Part shown: piece by piece, positions 12,166 to 25,273 of the stretch | Position numbering within the stretch: the first letter of the stretch is position 1 | How the letters are laid out: each line of letters opens with the position of its first letter | Assembly: GCA_964017185.1 (NCBI GenBank) | Contig: OZ024878.1 | Location: forward strand, 3,968,151 to 4,032,150 | Length of the DNA stretch: 64,000 nucleotides | Reading direction: 5' to 3' | From: Rugalucina vietnamica | Lineage: Eukaryota > Mollusca > Bivalvia > Lucinida > Lucinidae | Notes under the pieces: model-generated | Databases searched by the model: none | What the model was told of the DNA's origin: nothing | Seen by the model: only the letters and a program-made list of their open reading frames with translations | Position numbers and translations under genes: made by a program

Positions 12166-15100
12166 GTTGGCGCCGCCTCGTGGGAAAACCAACAATTTAG
12201 TTTCTGACCAGGTCTGACACAAACCAGGCTGTACAGTCACAGAAGGTAGTGAGAGGCTGGAAATTTTGGGTTTAGAAAGTAGAGGAATTGTACTATCCAT
12301 GTAGCGAAAACAAAGGCGCTGATCAGCTTCGCGGTTACCGCAAAGCTGATCTGCGTCTTTGTTTTCGCATATGCAGATTGTTTGTTTTCTCGTGAGGCGG
12401 CTCATACGTTAATGCCAGCTGCCATTATCTTATGTACCTTGATTAAATTAAATTGCCAACCTACAAAGAGGATAAAGCATTATTAGCACTTCAGAATATT
12501 GCTTCTGTTTCATTGTACAAAATGATTGTTATCTTTCCAAGTACATTCTTAACTGCATATATATATGTACTTGCAATTGAGCTGCCTCACGAGAAAACCA
12601 ACAATATGGTTTTTGAACAGGTGCGACAAAACCAGGCTGTACAGCCACAGAAGAAAGCTAGAAGCTTGAAATTTTGGATTTAAGAAGAAGAGGGATTGTA
12701 CTTTTCCGAGTAGTGAAAACAAAGGCACTGATTAGTCATGATTGACATTATTCGTTTATAAGCCAGTTCTTCAGGCCAAGAAAACAAATTACAGTGAAAA
12801 TAGGCATGGAGACAATGTCACTAAATTTAATATCGGTGAAAATAAGTTTGGTTACAGTGGAATAATATCTTATAGATGAGCTGCAACACGAAAACGGATC
12901 TTCGGGGTTTCTGTCCAGGTGCAACATAAACTAGTCTGTAGTCACAGAATAGGGCTAGAAGCTTAAAACAGATTTAAGAAGATGAGGCATTGTACTATCT
13001 GTGAAGTGAAAACAAAGGCGCTGATCATCTGTGCAATTACTGCACAGCTGATCTGCGCCTTTGTTATTGCAAAGGAAAAAAGGCTTTTTTTTCATGACAG
13101 GGCTCAAATAGACCCATGTAATTGTTTCAGGAGGAAGTATTCCTGAGTATAGGAAGAATTTTCCACAAGATAACGCTGACAGGACCTACCATCACTGTGA
13201 CCAGATACAGACCTAGGTCAGTATAGGTTTTGGTGGCCATTTTGAGCCTCTGCCCATTCTGGTCAGAGTTTAACTGATATAAGCCTGGCATCCATTTATG
13301 GGACATAGGCAAACAGTATAGCCCCAGATGTGATGCTGCATTCTGTGGCATCCAGTCTGGGGCTATTCTATTTGCTTAGAGGAATTTCTCCGAAAAATAG
13401 AATAAAAAAGTGCACAGTACTTTTTATGTCCCTAAACACTGCTCCACAGAGGCTTGTGTTCTGAGCCTGAGCAAAAATTATTCCCTTATCTGTCTCTTTC
13501 CTGTGGACTTGTAGACCGGTCTGTTGTATGGGGTCAAGTATTGTCAGTTTTAGCAGATAAACTTCATTCCAACTGCATTGGAAATATGAGGCTTGTCCTC
13601 TATAATAACTGAGCCACGATGCGAGAAAACGGGTATTTGGGTTTTCTGACCAGGTCCGACACAAATTGGTCTGTGCAGCCACAGAAAATGGCTAGAAGCT
13701 TGAAATTTCAAAATTAAGAAGAAGAGGAATTGTGCTATCCGTGTAGCGAAAACAAAGGTGCTGATCAGCTGTGCAGTTACTGCACAGCTGATCTGCGCCT
13801 TTGTTTTCGCATAGGCAAAAATCCAGTTTTCTCATAATGTGGCTCAAATAGTAACCATTCATTTTCAGACACCCAAATGCCCAGATGTACTACAGTTACA
13901 AGTACCGGTTCCAGGCCCCAGACTCGTACAACTATGACGTATCGTGGAGTGAATTCTATAACGAGAAGCTAGAGAATTATAACTGGAACTATCTTGACCA
14001 GTACATCTGTACCAGGGGGGAGGGGGATTTTGGACTCATGGAGGTAAGTTTAGCATAGTCACCTTATTAAAACATGTCTTAAGGGTTTCTAAACTTGGTC
14101 TTGCATTAACTGAGCTGATAGTGACAGATGTCTGTAAGCTAAACTGGAACTATCTAGGCCAGTACATCTGTACCAGTGGGGAGGGGGACTTTGGACTCAT
14201 GGAGGTAAGTTTAGCATAGTCACCTTATTAAAACATGTCTTAAGGGTTTCTAAACTTGGTCTTGCATTAACTGAGCTGATAGTGACAGATGTCTGTAAGC
14301 TAAACTGGAACTATCTAGGCCAGTACATCTGTACCAGAGGGAGGGGGACTTCGGACACATGGAGGTAAGCTTAGCATAGTCACTTTATGAAAGTATGTTT
14401 TAAGGGTTCCTGACATTGGTCTTACATAAATTAGGCTGTATATAGCAGCAGAAAGTGTCTAGATGCTACAACTCGAATTATCTAGACCAGTACATCTGTG
14501 CAAGTGGGAAGGGGGATTTTGGACTGAGTCTCATGGAGGTAAGCTTAATAAAGTCACTTTATGGCTTAATTCGTTTAAGCCTGGCGTCCCTTTTGTGGGA
14601 CATAGGCAAACAGTATAGCCCCAGATGTGACGCCGCAGAATGCGGCGTCCCATCCTGGGCTAATCTGTTTGCTTACAGGAATTTCATCGAAAAGTGGAAC
14701 AAAATTTTAAAATCACACCTGCGGCTCCTAAAAATGTAAGTGGACTCGCCCAAATGATAATGATGGGAGAATCCATTCATCAAATTTGGGTTAATGTTTT
14801 TAGCTCACCTGAGCCGAAGGCTCACAGGTGAGCTTATAGGATAGGCAGGCATCCGTCGTCCGTCGTCTGTCGTCCGTCGTCGTCCGTCCACAATTTCAAA
14901 GAAGAATATTTCTGAAGCTAGTAGGCCGATCTTGATCAAATTTAATGTGAACCATAATTGGATTGGGGGATTGATGGCATTAGGTTTTGGAGCAGATTGT
15001 ATCAAAATTGTGGTTTCCATGGCAACAGATAGGTCCCATAGACTTAACAATGGGAAAAACTAAAAAAATCTTCTTCTCTGAAACCACTAGGCCCACAGCT

Positions 15101-18100
15101 TTGATATTTGGTATGTAGCAATGGCTAATGGTCCTCAACATAAATTGTGCCAGCCATGCCCCTGGGGTCAAATTTGGCCACGCCCCGGGGGTCGATAGTC
15201 TCCATAGACTTTCAATTGGAAAAACTAAAAAAATCTTCTTCTCTGAAACCACTAGGCCCACAGCTTTGATATTTGGTATGTAGCAATGGCTAATGGTCCT
15301 CTACATAAATTGTGCCATTCCTGCCCCTGGGGTCAAATTTGGCCACGCCCCGGGGGTTGATAGTCTCCATAGACTTACTATGGGAAAAAAATTAAAAAAT
15401 CTTCTTCTCTGAAACCACAGGGCCCACAGCTTTGATATTTTGTACGTGGCAATGGCTAATGGTCCTCTACATAAATTGTGCCAATCATGCCCCTGGGGTC
15501 AAATTTGGCCATGCCCCGGGGATCGATAGTCTCCATAGACCTACAATAGGAAAAAAACTAAAAAAATCTTCTTCTCTGAAACCACTAGGCCAACAGCTTT
15601 GATATTTGGTATGTAGCAATGGCTAATGGTCCTCTACATAAATTTTGCCATTCATGCCCCTGGGGTCAAATTTGGCCACGCCCTGGGGGTTGATAGTCTC
15701 CATAGACTTACTATGGAAAAAAAATTCAAAAATCTTCTTCTCCGAAACCACAGGGCCCACAGCTTTGATATTTTGTATGTGGCAATAGCTTATGGTCCTC
15801 TACATAAATTGTGCCATTCATGCCCCTGGGGTCAAATTTGGCCAGGTCCCGGAGGTTGATAGTCTCAATAAACTTGCTATGGGAAAAAAATTCAAAAATC
15901 TTCTTCTCTGAAACCACAGGGCACACAGCTTTGATATTTTGTATGTGGCAATGGCTAATGGTTCTCTACATAAATTGTGCCAGCCATGCCCCTGGGGTCA
16001 AATTTAGCCACGCCCCGGGGGTAGATAGTCTCCATAGACTTACAATGGGAAAAACTAAAAAAAACTTCTTCTCTTAAACCAAAAGGCCCAGAGCTTCTAT
16101 ATTTTGTATGTAGCAATTTTGGTAGTCCCCATTATAAATTGTGCCAGTCATGCCCCTGGGTCACATTTGGCGATGCCCCGGGGGTCAATAATGTCCATGC
16201 ATAGACTTTCATTGGTCGATTCTCAATTAATTTAAATCTCATGAGCTTACAATGTGATAATCTCTCAGGTGAGCTACAGGACCAATGGTCCTCTAGTTAG
16301 GGTTTCAAACTTGATTTTGCATTAATTGAGCCAATAGTGACAGATTACAGATGTCTGTAAGCTAACCTGGAACCATCTACATGTAGGCCAGTTCATCTGT
16401 ACCAGAGGGAGGGGGACTTCGGACACATGGAGGTAAGCTTAGCATAGTCACTTTATGAAAGTATGTTTTAAGGGTTCCTGACATTGGTCTTACATAAATT
16501 AGGCTGTATATAGCAGCAGAAAATGTTTAGATGCTACAACTCGAATTATCTTGACCAGTATATCTGTGCAAGTGGGGAGGGGGATTTTGGACTGAGTCTC
16601 ATGGAGGTAAGCTTAATAAAGTCACTTTATGGCTTAACTCGTTTAAGCCTGGCGTCCCTTTTGTGGGACATAGGCAAACAGTATAGCCCCAGATGTGACG
16701 CCGCATTCTCCGCAGAATGCGGCGTCCCATCCTGGGCTAATCTGTTTGCTTACAGGAATTTCATCGAAAAGTGGAACAAAATTTTAAAATCACACCTGCG
16801 GCTCCTAAAAATGTAAGTGGACTCGCCCAAATGATAATGATGGGAGAATCCATTCATCAAATTTGGGTTAATGTTTTTCGGGTTTCAAACTTGATTTTGC
16901 ATTAATTGAGCCAATAGTGACAGATGTCTGTAAGCTAAACTGGAACTATCTAGATCAATATATCTGTACCAGGGGGGAGAGGGATTTCGGACTTATGGAG
17001 GTAATTTTAGCATAGTCACTTTATGAAAGTATGTTTTAAGGGTTCCTGACATTGGTCTTACATTAGGCTGTATATAGCAGCAGAAAATGTCTAGATGCTA
17101 CAACTCGAATTATCTAGACCAGTACATCTGTGCAAGTGGGAAGGGGGATTTTGGACTCATGGAGGTAAGCTTAACAAAGTCACTTTATGGCTTAACTCGT
17201 TTAAGCCTGGCGTCCCTTTTGTGGGACATAGGCAAACAGTATAGCCCCAGATGTGACGCCGCAGAATGCGGCATCCCATCTGGGGCTAATCTGTTTGCTT
17301 ACAGGAATTTCATTGAAAAATGGAATAAAATTTTAAAATCACACCTGCGGCTCCAAAAAATGTAGGTGGACTCCCCCAAATGATAATGATGGGAGAATCC
17401 ATTTATCAAATATGGGTTAATGTTTTTAGGGTTTCAAACTTGATTTTGCATTAGTGACAGATGACAGATATCTGTAAGCTAACCTGGAACTATCTTGGCC
17501 AGTACATCTGTACCAGAGGGAGGGGGATTTTGGACACATTGAGTTAAAGTTTAAAAGCGGTGAAAAATGTGTCTTGGATCTCAAACTAGGCCTGACACAA
17601 ACAGAGCTGTACAAACACTTAAGATAGATAGGCCTGACACCAACAGAGCTGTACAAACACTTAAGATAGATAGGGGGTTGAAATATCAAATCAGCTAAGA
17701 ATAATTTAAGCCCAATTAAAGAAAAAATAGGCTTAAGAGTTGAAGCATCAGTTAAGTTTTTCTGACATTTCAGTGAAAAACAAAAGCATACCATGCCACA
17801 CTGTTTTATGTTGTAATCTCTTTGTAAATGTTTCTTTCAGTCTCTGAAGTTCTGGAGGAGCAGGTTTTTCTTGCTTCCATGTAATAACCCAGCAACCAAA
17901 AAGATAATTGAGGGAAGCCCACGTTGTGATATTTATGAGGAGAAAACCTTACAGGAACTTAAACAACTCATCATGGGCATTACAAGATACCTGGAGACAC
18001 TGAACAAGATTAGACGGACACAGACAACTAGACAACAGAAAACTAAGGTATGTAATAAGAACACAAAAGAGCCGCCTCGTGGGAAAACCAACAATGTGGT

Positions 18101-21100
18101 TTCCGAACAGGTCCAACACAAATCAGGCTGTACACTCACAGAAGCAGGCTAGAAGCTTGAAATTTCAGATTTAAGAAGAGGAAGTGTACTATCCGTGTAG
18201 CAAAACAAAGGTGCTGATCAGCTTCACTGTTACCGCGAAGCTGCTGATCTGCGTCTTTGATTTCCCATATGTAGATTGTTGGTTTTCCCATGAAGCGGCT
18301 CAAATATTATAAGTCAAATAAATAAATAAATATTAAAGGGAAATACCAATTTGCTGTTTGTTTTAGGAAACAGTTTTTTTTAAGTTATAAGCAGTTGGCA
18401 TGTTGGACTCATTTTTGCATGACAATTTAATTTGGTTTGTCAGACCTCTCAGATTTTTTACTTATGTGGTCAGAAGTCCAGGGGACCAGTTTTGTCATGA
18501 ATTGTTCTTATATTCCAGTCTCAGGAAACTGATGGTGGACAAGAGGAGGACTCCCTCACTCTCGCCTCACCACTTCTGAAGATTGCTGATGCTATGCTGG
18601 ACTCTCAGTAAGTCATACAGTCTGATCATGGTACTCTGCACTTTTGTCATTGCCTCTTTTATAAGTTGAAAAGGTGTAAAATAGCTGAAAAATCACAATC
18701 AAAACCTTGTCTTTCAAAACCAGATTAGAAAAAACCAAAGCTGGATTTGTTTACTTCTGGTTATAAAGTGCTAGAATGCCATTCTTTATTAATTTATGGT
18801 CTAAACCAATGAGACATTCATACATTTGATCTTAATTTGAGGAAAGATCATTCAAAGCTACATTGCATACTATACAATACAGATGTAGACATATACATGT
18901 GCTTCAGAAGATCATGTTATTATAAATCAAATGTGATTGTTTTATTGAAAAATGCAAGAAACACTTGACTTTCAAAATATTCACACATTTTCCAGTAAAG
19001 ATGTATTTGTGTCATAAATAAGGCCATTCCTAGCTACAGAAGAACTGTAAATCTTTTTCTTCTGTAAATTAGAAATGTTGGGCTATGGGTAAGACATAAC
19101 AAATGTTTGGTTTACAGAACGGGTGTGCCAATGTTACCGAAGCAACATGGTCTGCCCCCTCAGTGTTTTATATCAGCCGAGGCTGTGGAGTGGTGTGTTC
19201 ATCATATAAAGGGTGTCACCACAGTTAGATCAGCTATAGCTCTATTACAGGTAATCATAGTAGCTTGTATATGTTGAAGTAGAAAATACATGTATTATCA
19301 TATGAGCCACGCGATTAGAAAACTGGATTTTTGCATATGCGAACACAAAGGCACAGGTCAGCTGTGCAGTAACTGCACAGCTGATCAGCGCCTTGGTTTT
19401 CGCTACAGGGATAGTACATTTCCTCCTCTACTTATACCCAAAATTTCAAGATTCCAGCTTTCTTCTGTGGGTTTATAGACGGGTTTGTGTCGGACCTATA
19501 CGTAAATCCAGAAGACCGGTTTTCTTGTGTCACGGCTCAATATGAGTTAAGGATTTGAGACAGTGTTTATATTCTGACTTTCAAAGTTTTTCTAAAGTTT
19601 GTTCTGATAAAACAGAAAAATAATCATATGTAAGAAAACAATTTAAAGAAGTAAAAGTAGGCAGTGATCAGGAAATTGCGCAGTCAGAAAGAAATTCCTA
19701 CTCCAAAAATCATAATGGCAAAAAACTAAATAAACAATCAGGTACTTATACTATGAAGAAAACATAGTAAGCTGTATGGGCAGCTATTTTCCCAATAGGT
19801 GGCCACTCATTTACTCAAGCATAACCCAAAATATGAAAACATACAAGAATGCCAGAAGCTTTCCTTGAAAAATACATATTCAAATAATGAAATTCACATG
19901 CTTCTTGAACATGGGTATGAGCCATTTGAATGTATTTTGGCCAATTTCTGTCAGTATCAATGGTCATTCTAGTTTGTGCGAAGTGACATCATTGCTTTCT
20001 ATAGATACAAAATAGCTGATGCTTAAGAAATTGGGTGGGTTTTTAGCTCACCTGAGCCGTTAGGCTCACAAGGTGAGCTTATAGGATGGCCATGATCTGG
20101 CGTCCGTCCGTCCGTCGTCCGTCCACAATTTCAAAGATCTTCTTCTCTGAAACCGCTTGGCCAACCAAAGCCAAATTTTATATGAAGCATCTATAGGAAG
20201 GGGGAACCAATGTGTATATAAGAAATCCAGGTCACATGACCAAGATAGCCGCAATGCCCATACATGGTAAAAACCCTTCAAAAATCTTCTTCTCCAGAAC
20301 CGGTGGACTGATTTCAACGAAACTTGGCATGAAGCATTGATGGCTCAAGCACTACAATGTATATATAAATCATGACCCTATGATGACCTTGACCTATTTT
20401 ACGGCATGGTCAACATAGGTCGCCAATGCATTTGAATGGGGAAAACTTTTAAAATGTCATTTAAAGTGAAAGTCTTGCAGGAAATGGGCAGTAGGACTGA
20501 ATATTAATGATTCTGAAAAAAATTGGACCCCAGGGGCTCATATGCCCCCACCCCGGGGCAATATACATGTATATTACCATAATATTGAAACATCATCTCC
20601 TCTGAAACCGCTTGGCCAATCAAAGCCAAATTTTATGTGAAGCATCAATTGGAAGGGGTAATCAATGTGTATATAAATAATCCAGGTCACATGACCAAGA
20701 TGGCCGCAATGCCCATATATGGTAACAGCCCTTCAAAAATCTTCTTCTCCAGAACCGGTGGATCGATTTCAAAGAAACTTGGCATGAAGCATCGATGGCT
20801 CAAGTACTACAGTGTGTATATAAATCATGACCCTGTGATGACCTTGACCTTTTTTTATGGCTAGGTCAACATAGGTCGCCAATGCATTTGAATAGGGAAA
20901 ACTTTTAAAATGTCATTTAAAGTGAAAGTCTTGCAGGAAATGGGCAGTAGGACTGAATATTAATGATTCTGAAAAAATGGACTCCAGGGGCTCATCTGCC
21001 CCCACCCCGGGGCAATATACTTGTATATTACCATAATATTCAAACATCTTCTCCTCTGAAACCGCTTGGCGAATCAAAGCCAAATTTTATGTGAAGCATT

Positions 21101-24100
21101 TATGGAATGGGGGAATTAATGTATATATAAATTATCTAGTTCACATGACCAAGATGGCTGCCATGCCCATATAAGGTAAAAACCCTTCAAAAATCTTCTT
21201 CTCCGAATCTGGTGGACCGATTTCAAAGAAACTTGGCATGAAGCACCAATGGCTGAAGTACTACAATGTGTATATAAATCATGACCCTGTGGTGACCTTG
21301 ACCTATTTTAGGACAAGGTCAACATAGGTCGCCAATGCATTGGAATGGGGAAAACTTTTAAAAAGTCATTTGAGGTGAAAATCTTGCAGGAAATGGGTAG
21401 TCGGACTAAATATTAATGATTCTGAAAAAAAAAATGGACCTAAGGGCTCATATGCCCACACCCCGGGGCAATATACATGTATATTACCATAATATTCAAA
21501 CATCTTCTCCTCTAAAACCACTTGGCCAATTGAAGCCACATTTTAGGTGAAGCATCTATAGGATGGGGGAACCAATGTATATATTAATAATCTAGGTCAC
21601 ATGACCAAGATGGCCGCCATGCCCATATATGGTAAAAACCCTTCAAATATCTTCTTCTCTGAAACCAATAGATTGACTTCAATGAAACTTGGCATGAAGC
21701 ATCCATGGCTATAGTACTACAATGTATATATAAATCATGACCCTGTGATGACCTTGACCAAGTTTATGGCAAGGTCAACATGGGTTGCCCATGCATTTGA
21801 ATGGGAAAAACTGTTAAAATGTCATTTGAAGGGAAAAGCCAGCAAGAAATTGGCAAATGGACAGAATATTGATTATTCTGAAAAAAGAAAACAGCCCAAG
21901 GACTTCATCTGCCCCTGCACTGGGGTTAAATACCATAATATTCAAACATGTTTATTGGTATATGCAGCAGACTCAGGTGAGCGTTTACAGGACCATTGGT
22001 CCTCTGGTTTTTGATGAGTTTTGGCTGTTGGTATTCAAATAAAATCATCTAGAATGTGCAAGAATAATGATCATACAATAGCCTGTGCATGAGAAAACCA
22101 ACAGTCTGCTTATGTGAAAACAAAGACGCCATCTTCTGTGACTGCACAGACTGTTATGTGTTGGATCTGTTCGGAAACCACATTGCTGGTTTTCTCATGA
22201 CACGACTCGCATGTTTTTATGTGTTAACATTTGTCATGGCTCTTGGATGTGTATTTTGAACGCTCAGCCTGGTTTTCAAACAACTTCCTCGAGCCTCGGC
22301 AAATCTTTACACACAAAAACAAACATAATCCCTAAAATATTGCATCCCAAAGTGATCATTACATAATTTTCAGAGGGTGTTGGATGAGGGCCATATCTGC
22401 CACGCGTCGGGAAGTCTCAAACACAAGTTTATGTATGGTTTCTATATCTACTGTTTTGTGCCAAAGGAGAAAGGAAAAGCAGGTAAGAAAATGTTTGCTT
22501 ATCTTCAATACGAAAACATGCAATATACATGTACACAGTTTTTTTCAGCTTTAAAATTGAAAATTTCATTGGAAAAAAAAATTGATACTTTTAACATTTT
22601 TGCTCAAAACATTGATTGTGGGTGCAGGTTAGAACCGCCTCAGCACGGCTCTAACTAGTACCCACAATCTATGTTTTGGAGCAAAAATAAGAAATATCCC
22701 TGTACACCCCAGGTTTACTATTTAAAAGTGGGGTTTAAGAGGGTAGACATTTCACGGACATGTAATCCAGATGGAACAATTGTTTAAATTTATTGTTTTA
22801 AAATCTCATTAGCATATAGGGAGAGCACACTGGCCCAATGGTTAGTGCGTCAGTGATCGAGAGGTCAGGGGGTTTCGAACCCCACTGTTGATGGTTTGTG
22901 TCCTTGAGTAAGGCTTAACTTCAGGTAGTATTGCCCAGGAAGCAGTGACCTCATCCCGACATGACTCGAAAATTGTTGACTGGGGCATAGAAACATCAAA
23001 CACAAATTATTAGTATACATGGAGACAGGTTATTCTTAAAAGACCCATGGCAATGTAATAAATAGCATACTCGTACTTACTGTCCATACACCATCTTACA
23101 GAAACTGCCTTTTATAAAATCATTCTTTTCTGAAACATCTCCAGAAATTTATGGCCATTTCATACTTTCATATTCCAAAAGTCTTAAAAAATGCCACATA
23201 AATTTTGAAAATCGCTTCACAAATAAAGATTTTATGCCCAAAAATTATTTTGAATAGGCATTTTGCATGTACAAAGGAGGTAATCCAAACACCTTCAAAT
23301 TGAAATTCAAGCAAATCTATGGAAATATTTAAAGCATTTTGAGGTCAGTTAGGTATGGTATACAATTTTGTTTTATTTTGATGCAATTTTAACGAGAAAT
23401 AAGCAAGTTTGATTTTTTTCTGGGGAAAATAGTTACTTCCCTTGCTCACATTTTAACAATGGAAAAAATCCTATCCAAAATTATCTTCTGGCATAAAAAC
23501 TTTATTTGTGAATAGATTTTCAAAATGTTTTCGGCACTTTTTATGACTTATGGAATGTGAAAGGGTTGCAAAATTACATTTTTCCATAGGTGTTTCAGAA
23601 AAGTGAGATTTTGAAATAGAAAGTTTCTGAAAGATGGTGCATTGACAGTAGGTCCTACCATTATGATGTAGTGCCACACTATAGAATGGAATTAGATAAC
23701 AAAGAAAAACATTTTTTCAGATGTTTCGAATCTTCGCCATGTAGTGGAGTTAATCATAGAAAGTATATACTGCCTTTGCACATACAGTGTCACATTTAAT
23801 CACCCAAACTTAGATAATAGTATCCCTATATCACAAATGTACTCACTCATCATTCATAGTATCATAGTACAAACTGCTTTATGCACATACATGTACTCTT
23901 ATATATGTATACTATACCCCCCCCCCCCACACACACACACACATGCAAACATACCCAAAAGTTGATACATACAGATAAAGTGGCATTTTAGAAGAAAATG
24001 CTTTCAAAATATTCAAATGCATATCAGAATCCTAGTAGGCTAATATAGATACCCACACTATAGCACTTTAACTTAAGTGCCGGTTCACATAAAAATCATG

Positions 24101-25238
24101 CAAAATTGAAAATTCACTCCACATCGAGTATAACAGATTTTGATGAAATTTATTTTATATGAAGGCCGTTATGGTAGTATTTGACCTCTGAAATATTTTC
24201 ACCGTGTCCATTCGAAACGCATGAAAAGAGGTCGTAACGCATGATCGGCGGCATTTTCACGTATGATTGCGGTAGTTTCCTTCGGATTCGCCGCCATTTT
24301 TGGAGGAAACTTTAGCGGTAAGTTTTTACAAACTTTTATTTGAATTATTTAAATAGACCTTTCCAACGAACGATCTAGCCTATCCGGATCTACATACATG
24401 CCTCTAATTGCCGAGTGTTCTACTGATGCATAGGCTTCGATAGGACTCGCAAACATTCGAGGAGATTATTGTTTTGCAAGTTCGGCCATACACGAAAATA
24501 ACATTCGCCCAAAAACGTTTCGTACTTTTCTCATTTTCTTCAAAGTTTTGACTAACTGTTGGATGATTTTGCTTTTTGACATCACACTTTAACTTAAGAA
24601 GCCAATTTCTCATGATTTTTTTTTCCCGAACAACCACGGGTTAAAACAAAATACGTCAAAATTAAAGTAACGCACGATAATACGGCAACCTGGTCTTTCG
24701 AACTTTGCAAGTATTTACAATGAATAACATATTTTAAGGGGTAAAAGCAAGCCAAACGCTCATTTGTCTCCAGTTTACACGTTTGGTGCTCGTCAATTGT
24801 ACAAAGCAGAATCCTTGCTGTAAAACAGTAATTTGCTGACCATGTTGCTCGGTAGCTCTGTTGGCATAGCTATCAAAGAAGCAGAAGAAGAATGTGGCCC
24901 GATCAGGGCACGAACCAAGGGTCTCTCTCTTACCGTTTGAGCATATAGTTAGTCCATTACTTTGAGACTGTCAGTAATAAATTACAGAGAGATTAAATCA
25001 AATATATGGACAAACCTCCCCCCTTTCTACAATTTATCTATATTCTGATGTTGACCGAGTCATATAAATTACTGGAATGACCCCGAGTGGGTACTCTGAC
25101 ATTTTCGCCATCTCTATACATAGGCATGGCCTTTTTTTTTTGAGTCAACATTGCGAATTTCGGTATTTTTGGGGTTTTCAGAAAAAATGGCTATCTTGGG
25201 GGTAGGGAGATTTAAATGGATACTTTGTTGCCCATTGT

Positions 25239-25273
<35 letters not shown>

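Larger units (their letters stand above)
14044..17545 (+). repeat. Eight partial tandem copies of DEPDC5 exon e
   Basis: Copies of the exon's last ~65 bp (WNYLDQYIC...DFGLME) plus donor end at 14204, 14364, 14538, 16432, 16606, 17000, 17164 and 17543. Seven keep a GTAAG/GTAAT donor; the last has TTAAAG. None has a clear acceptor: upstream is TGTCTGTAAGCTAA without a pyrimidine tract. Copies at 14364, 16432 and 17543 carry a 1 bp loss that breaks the frame. Copies at 14538 and 16606 carry an extra GAGTCT. Two sequence types alternate, so the later growth used multi-copy units. MITE2 copies and element H2 sit inside. Confidence 0.9.

Noticed and set aside
17093-17365. Open frames of 92-97 codons at 14455, 16523 and 17087 with similar proteins
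   Set aside because: They arise from exon-e copies reading through into MITE2. They are repeats of a pseudo-exon, not genes.
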